From assembly GCA_903834765.1 (NCBI GenBank), contig CAILKE010000070.1, forward strand, positions 1 to 49,198: DNA of 49,198 bases. Direction: 5' to 3'. The translations under genes and the position numbers were made by a program. This document shows, piece by piece, positions 33,669 through 42,896 of the stretch. Under the pieces are notes generated by a model. It was not told the DNA's origin, ran no database searches, and worked only from the letters and a program-made list of their open reading frames with translations. How positions within the stretch are numbered: position 1 is the first letter of the stretch; each line of letters starts with the position of its first letter. Source of the stretch: an uncultured Bacteroidota bacterium. GTDB lineage: Bacteria > Bacteroidota > Bacteroidia > B-17B0 > Aurantibacillaceae.

Positions 33669-34892
33669 TTACTCACTTAAATGAACCAAATCATTTTTAG
33701 TAAAAATACGAACGGGATAAATGGCAGCAACAAAGCCTATTCCCATCACTACGCTTAATATCCAAACAAAATCTTTTACTTCCATTTTAATAGGGTAATA
33801 AGGGATCACGTATTGATCATCAAAGGTAATGAAATGAAAGTGCTGCTGTAAAATACAAACACCTAAGCCTATTAAAAGTCCGCTAATGGCGCCAACAGCA
33901 GTAATTAAAAAACCTTCCTTCATAAAAATAAGTTGTATGAATTGTTGATCGGCTCCTAAATTATATAAGGTTTTAATATCCTTTTTCTTTTCAATAATCA
34001 ACATCGTCAAGGCACCTATGATATTAAACGTAGCGATCACTAAAATAAATGCTAAAATCAAAAACGTCCATAACTTCTCTGTTTCCAAGGTTTTAAAGAG
34101 CACATCATTTATTTGGTATCTGTTCTTTATTTGATAATTAGTGCCTAATACTTTTTGCAATTGAGTTTGTATAGCCTTGATATTATCTTTATCATTTACA
34201 CTTAATTCAATTAAAGAAATGAAATTTTTACAATCAAATAATTCTTGAGCTGCTTTTAAATCGATTAACACATATTTAAAATCAAAATCATCATTTAATG
34301 AAAACACACCAGCCGGACTAACCGCTATTTTAGTAAAGGCGTCTTCTGGATTGATCCCTTCAACCTTTCCTCGTGTTGGTGCATAAATAGAAATAGGAGA
34401 AATAAAATCATGGACATTTACGCCTAATTTATTAGCAATGCCTCTCCCAAATACTCCGTAATACTGCCCTTTGTAATTAAAGCGATAGGTTCCATCTATA
34501 ATAACGGTATCAAAATGAGTCAGATTTTTAAAATGTTCATCTACACCTTTAATGGTAACAACCGCCTGTTTATCGTCTAGTTTAATCAAAGCATTTTCTT
34601 CGAGCGAATAAGACACTTCCTTAACGCCTTCAATCGCTTTTATTTTTTTAGCGAGTTCATCCGCATTGGTAATATATTTTGAATGAATGGCGGTTATTTT
34701 CAGATCTGGCTCAATGGCATGGTATAAATCAGCAACAACACCTGTTAAGCCATTCATGGCCGATAAAATAACCACTAAGGCAGCAGTTGTAACAGCGATA
34801 GCAATTATGCTAATCCATGAAATAACATTAATAGCGTTATTCGATTTTTTGGAAATTAAATACCGCTTGGCTATGAAAAAGGATAAATTCAA
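33669..34892 (-). CDS. FtsX/LolC-type ABC permease
   Basis: 407 aa. One N-terminal membrane helix (about 22-45), a periplasmic MacB-like domain (about 50-265) and three C-terminal helices (about 270-400), the topology of LolC/LolE/FtsX permeases. Family role: extraction of lipoproteins or efflux together with an ATPase. No ATP-binding partner is adjacent. The start lies 3 bases after the rbfA stop, a conserved order in Bacteroidota as I recall it. Confidence 0.85.
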   Translation of the reverse strand: MNLSFFIAKRYLISKKSNNAINVISWISIIAIAVTTAALVVILSAMNGLTGVVADLYHAIEPDLKITAIHSKYITNADELAKKIKAIEGVKEVSYSLEENALIKLDDKQAVVTIKGVDEHFKNLTHFDTVIIDGTYRFNYKGQYYGVFGRGIANKLGVNVHDFISPISIYAPTRGKVEGINPEDAFTKIAVSPAGVFSLNDDFDFKYVLIDLKAAQELFDCKNFISLIELSVNDKDNIKAIQTQLQKVLGTNYQIKNRYQINDVLFKTLETEKLWTFLILAFILVIATFNIIGALTMLIIEKKKDIKTLYNLGADQQFIQLIFMKEGFLITAVGAISGLLIGLGVCILQQHFHFITFDDQYVIPYYPIKMEVKDFVWILSVVMGIGFVAAIYPVRIFTKNDLVHLSE

Positions 34893-34895
34893 AAA

Positions 34896-35240
34896 TTAAA
34901 CAGGCTTATTAAATAACTTATTTATTTTTTCAGCATAATCATAAGAATCATCAATAAAAAATGAAAGTTCCGGAATGATTCGCACTTGCTTCCCAATAGC
35001 GTTTCCTAATATTTTACGTATATGAACTTTTTGATCATTAATTGATTTGAAGGTAGCATTCACATCTTTATTAGCCATGATGCTCAAATATATTTTTGAA
35101 GAACTCAAATCGGAACTGACGCGCACAACAGTAACAGTAACAAAAGCACCATCAAACATGGTTTTGGCATTTGCTCTAAAAATTTCGGCTAATTCTTTTT
35201 GTAGCAATTTAGCTACTTTACTTTGTCTCACACTTTCCAT
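34896..35240 (-). CDS. rbfA: Ribosome-binding factor A
   Basis: 114 aa with start at the ATG at 35240 (MESVRQSKVAKL); nine upstream codons are not conserved. The KH-like fold segments KLLQKELAEIF, VTVTVVRVSSDLSSSKIYLS and IRKILGNAIGKQVRIIPELSFFIDDS match RbfA, a 30S maturation factor. It is followed after 3 bases by the FtsX/LolC permease. Confidence 0.92.
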   Translation of the reverse strand: MESVRQSKVAKLLQKELAEIFRANAKTMFDGAFVTVTVVRVSSDLSSSKIYLSIMANKDVNATFKSINDQKVHIRKILGNAIGKQVRIIPELSFFIDDSYDYAEKINKLFNKPV

Positions 35241-35292
35241 AGGGTAAAAATACAAAAAATCTGTCACTCTTTTGAACTCAACGATTCATAAT

Positions 35293-35315
35293 GAAAAAAT
35301 GGTTTTCCTTTTTTC
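35293..35315 (-). terminator. Hairpin terminator of rhomboid-GNAT gene
   Basis: GAAAAAATGG (35293-35302) pairs with CCTTTTTTC (35307-35315) with one bulged base and a TTTT loop. It is directly downstream of the stop of the rhomboid-GNAT gene on the minus strand. Mostly A-T pairs, so moderate. Confidence 0.5.
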
Positions 35316-35317
35316 AG

Positions 35318-36643
35318 TTATTTAAGTATTAATTTCATCATGATGTCTGTTTGATCATCATCACCTAATTTAAAAATATGTTTGTTAAATTCTACAAAAC
35401 CATTTTTTTTATAAAAATTTATGGCTCGATGGTTTTTCTCCCAAACACCTAACCATAAATAGTCTGCACCTTTATATTTAGCAAGTGATAGTGCTTTGTT
35501 GTATAAAAATTGCCCGACATCTTTTCCGTGATATTCTTTTAATACATAAATACGTTCTACTTCAATTGATTTGCTTTCTTTAATTTCTGTTTGAGCCACT
35601 CCGAAATTAATTTTTAAATAGCCAATAACATCATTGTTGATCTTGGCAAAATAAAATTCAGAATATGGGTTTGTTAGTTCATTCATAAGCTTATCAATGT
35701 TAAACTCATTTTCTAAATATTTCTGCATATTTTCTTCAGAATTTAGATCTGCAAAAGTTTCAAAAAAAGTTTGTTTAGCAATGGCCTGTAATTGCTCAAT
35801 ATCTTTTAATTCAATTTTAATGATTTCTATATTGTTCTTAATTACGCTGTTCATTGGCACTTCACTAGAATTAGTTTTCTTATCAATTGTATTTATTACA
35901 GTTGGCTTAAAATGATAAACAATCTGAAAGGGATCTAAGGATTGTTTCCAAAAAGTATCATCATATTTATATTCTTCTTTATTAAATGATAGTGGAGCAA
36001 TTTCTACATCATCGTCTAAATGTTCTAAATCTATTTCTTCCTCCGGCCAATGATATTCTTGCTTTTGCGGTCCTTCCTTACGGTAATTATACGCTACTAA
36101 TATACCTGAAATAGCACCGAACAAGTGCCCTTCCCACGACATTGTTCTGTCAAAAGGAAATATACCCCAGGTTATACTTCCATACAAAAACACCACTAAG
36201 GCCGAAACTACCATTAATTGCTTGTGTTTACGAAATACACCACTAAAAAACAAGAATGTAGAAAAACCATAAATTAAAGTACTAGCTCCAAAATGATAAT
36301 TAGGAATATGATCGTTATTACGACCGCCAACCCAAAGCCAAATGCCACTAATAACAAAAATCCAAAGAATAGCAGGCCAAGCAATAGGTTTATAAAAATA
36401 AAAAATAAGTGAACTTAAGATAAATACAGGAAAGCTATTATTAGCAATATGGTTAAAATCAGCATGAATAAATGGACTAAACAGTATACCTTTTAATCCA
36501 CTCATGGTTCGCGGACTTACTCCAAAATTATATAAATCTAAATGAAATACGTTATCAGCCCAAAAAACAGCCCAGCATAGCATTAAAAACAATGCAGGAT
36601 AGAGTATTACCGAAACTAATTCTTTAAAGACAGATTGACGCAT
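35318..36643 (-). CDS. Rhomboid protease fused to a GNAT acetyltransferase
   Basis: 441 aa. Residues about 1-190 are a rhomboid intramembrane serine protease: several hydrophobic helices, an H65-x3-N69 motif, catalytic S121 in GASTLIYGF and catalytic H173 in GHLFGAISG. A polar linker (about 190-265) follows, and residues about 270-441 are a complete GNAT N-acetyltransferase with the acetyl-CoA loop near HGKDVG (372-377) and the NHRAINFYKKNGF motif (404-416). I know rhomboid and GNAT as separate proteins; this pairing is unusual. The rhomboid part ends in DPFQIVYHFKP, which looks like a natural C-terminus, and M264 (codon 35852-35854) could be a start for a separate GNAT product. A recent loss of a stop codon is therefore possible. 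Confidence 0.85.
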   Translation of the reverse strand: MRQSVFKELVSVILYPALFLMLCWAVFWADNVFHLDLYNFGVSPRTMSGLKGILFSPFIHADFNHIANNSFPVFILSSLIFYFYKPIAWPAILWIFVISGIWLWVGGRNNDHIPNYHFGASTLIYGFSTFLFFSGVFRKHKQLMVVSALVVFLYGSITWGIFPFDRTMSWEGHLFGAISGILVAYNYRKEGPQKQEYHWPEEEIDLEHLDDDVEIAPLSFNKEEYKYDDTFWKQSLDPFQIVYHFKPTVINTIDKKTNSSEVPMNSVIKNNIEIIKIELKDIEQLQAIAKQTFFETFADLNSEENMQKYLENEFNIDKLMNELTNPYSEFYFAKINNDVIGYLKINFGVAQTEIKESKSIEVERIYVLKEYHGKDVGQFLYNKALSLAKYKGADYLWLGVWEKNHRAINFYKKNGFVEFNKHIFKLGDDDQTDIMMKLILK

Positions 36644-36855
36644 GTAATTTGAACTGTAGGCTCACTTAGTCTAAAAACATACCAGACCTAAAATGCTGAC
36701 AATTTCTGATGTTAAAAGACAGGTTGACATAGAGAAGTGAATTAAGGGATTAAAGAGACTTAAGGAATTGAAGGTGTTGATTAGATTTGAAAAAAAATAT
36801 TCCAACTAAATCAACATTTAAATTTACAAATAAAAACGTCAACAAATTATATGTA

Positions 36856-36888
36856 AAAAAAAAGCTCCGCTGGTTAGCAGAGCTTTTA
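36856..36888 (-). terminator. Intrinsic terminator of the SusCD operon
   Basis: AAAAGCTC(C)GC pairs with GC(A)GAGCTTTT around a TGGTTA loop, with a single C-A mismatch, and A/T runs on both sides. It lies 25 bases beyond the SusD stop. Confidence 0.7.
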
Positions 36889-36912
36889 AAGAATTTGTTT
36901 TAGGAGAAAATA

Positions 36913-38313
36913 TTATTGGTCCCACCAAACTTTTTGTAAGATATTAGAAACGATAATGGCATTTGGATTATAATTACGTTCTTCTTGAGATGTAGGTAAA
37001 ATACGTGGAATTCCACTAACTACACCACTAGGATTTGGAGCTAATACAGGTAGACCTGTTCTTCTCCAATCAGCCCAAGTTTCTGCTTGAGTAAATAAAG
37101 CAACGTATTTTTCTGTCATAATTTTTGTAAGATCAATTGATCCTGATGTTTCTGAAGCGTGAGCTGCTTCATAAGTAGGATCTGAAGCTCCTGTTACATA
37201 TAAAATAGATTCTTTTACAGCTGCATTATAAGCGTTTGCTGCGCCAGAATTATTCACAATTCTTAATTTACATTCTGCTTCAATAAATTTAGCTTCTACA
37301 TAAGTAACCATAGGCGCTTTAGATGCAGGACTTCCATAAAAAGATCCAAGTCCAGATTCGTCAAATGTAGCATTTGCAGGATCTACATCAGCACCAGTAA
37401 ATGTGCTACCACTAGCATCAGTAGTTGCAAAATATGGTAAACGAGGGTCTGTATTCGTATTCATTAGATCAACAAAAAACGCACCCATTTTAATGTAACC
37501 ACGTTGATTTTCAAATGCATACCATTGATTATTTTCATTACCACTTTGTCCAAAAACAGCATTAGCATCAGATGCTGATGACAAATATCCGTGAGCATAA
37601 GCCGAGTCTAAATACATAATTGCATCAGTTGCCGATTGGCTAGGATTTAATTTACTTAAACGGTTAGCATAACGTGCTTTTAAAACATAGGCAGTACCTA
37701 ACCATTTTTCTGCATCACCTTGAAATATATAATCATAAGTACTAGGAGTAAATAAATTAGCAGAAGCTGAGTTTTTTAAATTAGCAACAGCATCAGACAA
37801 CATACTTTGCATATCGGCATAAATTTTTTGCTGACTGTCATATGTTGGAGTATAATTTTGCGATAATCCTTTTAAAGCGTCGCTGTTAGGAACATCTCCC
37901 CACATATCAGTGGCTAATCCTAAATTCATTACATACAACACTTTCGCTATGCCACTGAATACGGGACTTTTTGTTCCAAGAGTGTCAATTAATATTTTAC
38001 AATTAATTAATGCCCCAGAGTAAATCGTTCTCCATTCATTAGTAACATCCCCTTCATTAATTTTATAATTTGCTACCCCTACATATTGTCCATCAATACC
38101 AGCTATATGCTGAGTAAATACCGATGAGCGGCGATTTAAGTTTCCATTATAGTTTGAGAATGTTGCCAATTCAATTTCTGAAAGCAAAGCATTTGGAGAT
38201 ACTTTTAATGGGTCATTAGGGTTTATTGAAACATCATCTAAATATTTCTTACACGATGTAAATCCTGTTAGTGTTACTGCAAAAACTAGGATGTAATATT
38301 TTATATTTTTCAT
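36913..38313 (-). CDS. SusD/RagB-like outer membrane lipoprotein
   Basis: 466 aa, lipobox C21 (GFTSC), then KKYLDDVSINPNDP, typical of the SusD-like_2 group. The TPR-type helices and the C-terminal EKYVALFTQAETWADWRRTGLP segment also match. It forms a lid on the SusC channel and binds a glycan, peptide or other nutrient. It starts 24 bases after SusC and is cotranscribed. No glycosidase or peptidase is adjacent, so the nutrient is unknown. Confidence 0.93.
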   Translation of the reverse strand: MKNIKYYILVFAVTLTGFTSCKKYLDDVSINPNDPLKVSPNALLSEIELATFSNYNGNLNRRSSVFTQHIAGIDGQYVGVANYKINEGDVTNEWRTIYSGALINCKILIDTLGTKSPVFSGIAKVLYVMNLGLATDMWGDVPNSDALKGLSQNYTPTYDSQQKIYADMQSMLSDAVANLKNSASANLFTPSTYDYIFQGDAEKWLGTAYVLKARYANRLSKLNPSQSATDAIMYLDSAYAHGYLSSASDANAVFGQSGNENNQWYAFENQRGYIKMGAFFVDLMNTNTDPRLPYFATTDASGSTFTGADVDPANATFDESGLGSFYGSPASKAPMVTYVEAKFIEAECKLRIVNNSGAANAYNAAVKESILYVTGASDPTYEAAHASETSGSIDLTKIMTEKYVALFTQAETWADWRRTGLPVLAPNPSGVVSGIPRILPTSQEERNYNPNAIIVSNILQKVWWDQ

Positions 38314-38337
38314 ATTCTTAATTTTAATGTGTTAAAC

Positions 38338-41300
38338 TTAGATTCCGATTTTTAATCCAAAAAATACTGATTTGGTTCCTGGATTATTAAAGTAATCATA
38401 ACCTTGGATGTTAGAACCTGCACCTGTTAAACTTGTTTCAGGATCAACGCCTTTGTAATTAGTAAATAATAATAGATTTCTTGCAGATATTGATAAATCA
38501 ATATATTGAAGGATTTTTTTATTTTTCATATTAATACGATATGATAAAGCTACTTCGCGTAATCTCACCCAGCTACCATCTTCAATAACGGTAGATGTTA
38601 CACCTCCAAACGCTGGATCTCCTTGATAAATACGGTAATAATCTTTTGCAGTAATTGAAGTTGTATTAGCTGCAGAACCATAAGAAGCAGTTCCATCAGC
38701 ATTTACACCTGTGGCATAAACACCATCAATTGTGTAAGAATGTTCTCTATCTTCAGATTCTTTAGATGTTCCTAATGAATTTAGACGAGCTCTAGTACCA
38801 TTCCAAATTTTGCCACCTTTTCTAATATCCCATAAGAAAGTAAACGAAACGTTTTTATACGTAAATGAATTACGAATACCTGATAACCAATCTGGTTGAG
38901 CATTTCCTAAGTTTTGGTTTTTAGGATCCATTATTGGCAATCCTGTACTTGGGTCAATGATTAATTTTCCATCACTAGTTTTTTGCCAAGTTGTTCCATA
39001 AAATGCACCAAAAGGTTGTCCTACGATAGCATAAGCTCCAATTCCATCAAAGCCACTTTCAATATTAAATTCAGTCACACCATCAGTTAACTTAAGCACA
39101 TTAGAAACGTTTCTATACCAAGTAATGTTAATATCCCATTTAAAGTTTGGCTTTTCGATTGGTGTTGCAGAAAAAGCAACTTCCCAACCTTTATTAGAAA
39201 TTTCTGCTGAATTGGTATATACCTCATTTGCTCCTGATGATGGGGCAATTGGACGATATAACAATACATCTGACGATTTTTGATCGTAATATGTTACATC
39301 TAAGTTTAAACGGCCATTAAAAAATTTAAGTTCCGCACCAACTTCATAACCCCTTTGTTTTTCTGGTTTTAGGTTACTACTACCTAAAGAATTATTAATA
39401 CCATATCCTACATTTCCCAAATAAGGAAAAGTATTACCATTAGTAAATCCGTCAGTTAAAGCATTTTGTACATAATATGTTTTATTTTGATATGAAGCCG
39501 GAGCTAAACCTACCTCAGCATAAGCTCCTCTTACTTTTGCAAAACTAAACCACTTAGGTAATTTTATTAATTCGCTGATTACAATGGATGTATTAACGGC
39601 TGGATAAAAATTACTACGTTTATTTTGATCATAAGCTGAAGACCATTCATTACGACCAGTTAAGCCTAAAAAGATAGCACTTTTATAATCAATAGCCGCA
39701 TCAAAGAAAGCTGCATAGGTTCTTGAAGCTGTTATAACATTACTAGCATAACGCTCAGAAGTATTATTCAAGTTATATAAACCCGGTACTGCCATGTTTC
39801 TACCACGCGAAAAATCATCCGTATTTTTAGTATGCCAAATATTATTACCTAAGGTTAAGCTAGTATTCCATTTTTCCTTAAATGTTTTCTTTGCAGTTAA
39901 TAATAAATCAGAATAAATTTGAAAATGAGTTAAGTTATCAATATTCATTTGGCCGTAACGAGCACTGTTATCATCACCCGTAGAAGAAACGGCATAAACT
40001 TGAGTACTACGTTGAGAATATTGATCAAGTCCTAATTTATAATTAATATCCAACCAAGTTGCAGCTTTATAATTAATATAAGTGTTACCAAACACACGAT
40101 TTACATTATCATTGTATGTGTTTTTATTTACAGAATATAAAGGATTGTCATACAAACCGAAATATGTTTTATTATTTCCTGTTTCAGCATATTGGTAATC
40201 TCTAATATCAAAACTTGTTGGCATTCGCAATAATCCTAACATAACTCCCGCTAAATTACTACCATTTTGAGGCTTTTGAGTTTGAGTATTAGCATAACTA
40301 ATATTAGTTCCTACACTTAATTTTTCAGATAATTTATGTTCTGCATTTAATCGCACTGTATTACGTTTCATCCAAGTATTTGGAATCACACCATCATTTT
40401 TATAATTAGAATATGAAAAACGATACATCGTTTTATCTGTCCCACCATCTATTGCTAAATTATTATTATAAGTAACACCAGTCTTAAAAAAATTATCAGT
40501 GTTACTATAGGGCGTCAATCCTTTGCTTTCTAATGTTGGTCCCCATGATTGGTTTGAACCATTAGAAACATCATCAGCCGTTCCATACAATTGATCAGGA
40601 CCAGGGTCTGATGTTACATATGTAATACCATTAGAGCCTTGAGCATACTTATTTTGAAGTTCAGGTAGTTTATTAACTTGTGATAATTCAACAGACGTCG
40701 AGAAAGAAATTCCTAATCCTTTTTTATATTTTCCTTTTTTAGTAGTATATAAAATAGCGCCATGCCCTGCACGCGCACCATATAATGCTGCAGCTGAAGG
40801 TCCTTTCAAAATAGAAACAGATTCTATATCATCAGGATTAATATCCAAGGCTCTATTAGAATTAGAAACACCTTGTAAATTAGCATTAAATGGATTATCA
40901 CCTGCAGAGGCAGATGGTGTTTCATTATCAACCGGAACTCCATCAATAACAACTAATGGCTGATTTTCTCCAAATGTTGAATTTCCACGAATTAATATTT
41001 TACTAGAAGCACCTGGTGTACCTGATGAACTTATAACTTGTATACCAGAAGCTTTAGATGCCAACCCTTGAATAACGTTGGATTCACCAGAACGAGATAA
41101 ATCAGCCCCACTTACTTCTGATACATTATATCCTAAAGATTTTTTTTCCTTACTAACACCCAATGCTGTAACAACCATTTCTTTTAAGAGTATGCCATCA
41201 GCATCTAACGTAATGTTTAAGCTTTCTCCTGAAATAGTTACAACCTTCGTTGTAAAACCTAAGGAAGAAACAACTACATTTTTAATAGAATCTGGAACTG

Positions 41301-41496
41301 TAATGGTAAAATTACCATTTTCATCAGATGCAACACCAATAGTAGTTTTTGGAACCACAATTGTAACACCTGGTAGATTTTCTTTTGTTTTACTATCCTT
41401 TACTGAGCCCTTGATCACTTTTGTCTGAGCCTGTATTTGGAGCGATGAAACGACAATAGTGGCTGCCGTAAGAGTTAATTTAAATAAATAATTCAT
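38338..41496 (-). CDS. SusC/RagA-family TonB-dependent outer membrane transporter
   Basis: 1052 aa. Signal peptide about 1-24 (ends IQAQ); carboxypeptidase-regulatory-like domain about 25-105; TonB box and plug about 105-250 with the SusC signature IRGNSTFGENQPLVVIDGVP and ILKGPSAAALYGARA; beta-barrel to the C-terminal SVFFGLKIGI. It imports a substrate delivered by SusD, energised by TonB. Promoter region of about 140 bases upstream; no regulator (anti-sigma or hybrid kinase) is adjacent. Confidence 0.95.
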   Translation of the reverse strand: MNYLFKLTLTAATIVVSSLQIQAQTKVIKGSVKDSKTKENLPGVTIVVPKTTIGVASDENGNFTITVPDSIKNVVVSSLGFTTKVVTISGESLNITLDADGILLKEMVVTALGVSKEKKSLGYNVSEVSGADLSRSGESNVIQGLASKASGIQVISSSGTPGASSKILIRGNSTFGENQPLVVIDGVPVDNETPSASAGDNPFNANLQGVSNSNRALDINPDDIESVSILKGPSAAALYGARAGHGAILYTTKKGKYKKGLGISFSTSVELSQVNKLPELQNKYAQGSNGITYVTSDPGPDQLYGTADDVSNGSNQSWGPTLESKGLTPYSNTDNFFKTGVTYNNNLAIDGGTDKTMYRFSYSNYKNDGVIPNTWMKRNTVRLNAEHKLSEKLSVGTNISYANTQTQKPQNGSNLAGVMLGLLRMPTSFDIRDYQYAETGNNKTYFGLYDNPLYSVNKNTYNDNVNRVFGNTYINYKAATWLDINYKLGLDQYSQRSTQVYAVSSTGDDNSARYGQMNIDNLTHFQIYSDLLLTAKKTFKEKWNTSLTLGNNIWHTKNTDDFSRGRNMAVPGLYNLNNTSERYASNVITASRTYAAFFDAAIDYKSAIFLGLTGRNEWSSAYDQNKRSNFYPAVNTSIVISELIKLPKWFSFAKVRGAYAEVGLAPASYQNKTYYVQNALTDGFTNGNTFPYLGNVGYGINNSLGSSNLKPEKQRGYEVGAELKFFNGRLNLDVTYYDQKSSDVLLYRPIAPSSGANEVYTNSAEISNKGWEVAFSATPIEKPNFKWDINITWYRNVSNVLKLTDGVTEFNIESGFDGIGAYAIVGQPFGAFYGTTWQKTSDGKLIIDPSTGLPIMDPKNQNLGNAQPDWLSGIRNSFTYKNVSFTFLWDIRKGGKIWNGTRARLNSLGTSKESEDREHSYTIDGVYATGVNADGTASYGSAANTTSITAKDYYRIYQGDPAFGGVTSTVIEDGSWVRLREVALSYRINMKNKKILQYIDLSISARNLLLFTNYKGVDPETSLTGAGSNIQGYDYFNNPGTKSVFFGLKIGI

Positions 41497-41636
41497 AGAT
41501 TTTAGTATTTTTTATGGGACTAATCTAATACTAAATAATGTTAAAATCGATTTTTTCAAAAAATTAACAGAATTGAACATCTATAATTATTTTAAATATC
41601 TTTAAAATAAGAGGGGGTATATTGATTTACAGACTG

Positions 41637-41921
41637 TTACTTGTTAACAAAAACAAAAACGTCTTCATTGTCTTTCTTCATGTAATATTTTTCTCGAGCA
41701 AAGGTTTCCAAACTTTTGGTATTATGCTGTAATTCAAAAATTTCTTTTTTATTATTTTCTATTTCCGAAATGTAATATTCTTTTTCAGCTTTCAATTTAT
41801 TGCACCTATTTACCATCTCTAATTGAGTAAATAAATCATTTTTATCAAAATATAACAGCCAAACACCAAGTGCGACAACAACAATTAAATATTTGTTTTT
41901 TAACAACTTTAGAAATAACAT
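41637..41921 (-). CDS. DivIC/FtsB-like septum formation initiator protein
   Basis: 94 aa with start at the ATG at 41921 (MLFLKLLKNKYL). The longer open frame would overlap the divergent L,D-transpeptidase, and lacks a better start. One membrane helix (about 10-27) precedes a coiled coil (about 30-75) and a conserved end LETFAREKYYMKKDNEDVFVF, the signature of DivIC/FtsB-type division proteins. Divergent from the L,D-transpeptidase, with 57 bases between starts. Confidence 0.85.
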   Translation of the reverse strand: MLFLKLLKNKYLIVVVALGVWLLYFDKNDLFTQLEMVNRCNKLKAEKEYYISEIENNKKEIFELQHNTKSLETFAREKYYMKKDNEDVFVFVNK

Positions 41922-41978
41922 CTCAATTATATGACTAATTTTATAAATCAAATTTAATAATAATACATCGTAAATCCT

Positions 41979-42740
41979 GTGAGAATTATAAATGTTATAC
42001 ATAGTGTATTGTTAGTTGTAGTCGTAACCTCTTTTTGTACTTCCCAAGAAAAAGCAAGCGCTCTTAAAATTAGTCAGCTAAAAAACTTACGTGTAAATGA
42101 TGCTTATGATTCAAAATGGGGTTCCTTAAAAATAGAATTAAAAGCAGCTAAAATTAATCCGAATGAATTTGATATATACTTGCGTGCTTTAAAAAAAGAT
42201 GCCATTGTTGAAGTTTGGATTAAAAGCAAGGGCGAAACTAAATACCAGCTTTTTAAAACTTACAATATTTGCGCCAGCAGTGGTTCTTTAGGCCCTAAAC
42301 GTAAGGAAGGTGACGGGCAAGTTCCCGAAGGGTTTTATCAAATTGATTTATTTAATCCTAACAGCAATTACTATTTGAGTATGCGTATAAACTATCCAAA
42401 TAACAGCGATGTTATTCTTAAAGAAGGCACAAATGCAGGTGGTGCCATTATGATGCATGGCGATTGCGTCACTATTGGCTGTTTACCAATGACAAACGAC
42501 AAAATTAAAGAGTTATATGTATTGTGTTTAGAGGCAAAAAATCGTAATACTCCTGTTTACATTGATATTTTCCCTACAAAACTAACTGATGCTAACTTAA
42601 AAATGCTTGAATCAAACTACCCTAAAAGTAAAGTGGATTTTTGGAATACCTTAAAGCCAGCTTACGATTATTTTGAAGAACATCACTCGCTTCCAAAAGT
42701 AATTATTGATAAAAAAGGAAAGTACTTTTTCAAAGAGTAA
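41979..42740 (+). CDS. L,D-transpeptidase (YkuD family), secreted
   Basis: 253 aa starting at GTG, which gives a signal peptide MRIINVIHSVLLVVVVTSF (about 1-20) followed by a Cys (C20) that could be a lipobox. The YkuD catalytic motif MMHGDCVTIGCLPM has H160 and C168. The family forms 3-3 crosslinks or links proteins to peptidoglycan in the periplasm. It lies head to head with a division protein, both being cell-envelope genes. Confidence 0.88.
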   Translation: MRIINVIHSVLLVVVVTSFCTSQEKASALKISQLKNLRVNDAYDSKWGSLKIELKAAKINPNEFDIYLRALKKDAIVEVWIKSKGETKYQLFKTYNICASSGSLGPKRKEGDGQVPEGFYQIDLFNPNSNYYLSMRINYPNNSDVILKEGTNAGGAIMMHGDCVTIGCLPMTNDKIKELYVLCLEAKNRNTPVYIDIFPTKLTDANLKMLESNYPKSKVDFWNTLKPAYDYFEEHHSLPKVIIDKKGKYFFKE

Positions 42741-42838
42741 TGTCATCGTAATAAACCAACTATCGAAATAATAGTGATTACAATTTATTTATGAATGCTG
42801 ATACTAAAAAATAATTGTGCATAACATTACCATTATTG

Positions 42839-42868
42839 AAGAGATAGCAGTGTCTCTTTTTTTATTTT
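42839..42868 (+). terminator. Weak hairpin terminator after the L,D-transpeptidase
   Basis: AAGAGA (42839-42844) pairs with TCTCTT (42853-42858), and a long T-rich run follows. The stem is only 6 bp, so efficiency is unsure. Confidence 0.4.
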
Positions 42869-42896
42869 TAAGAAGTTTATTATTCAAAAAATAACC

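Noticed and set aside
41078-41428. Plus-strand frame of 116 codons inside susC
   Set aside because: Antisense shadow of a clear SusC coding region, no domain.
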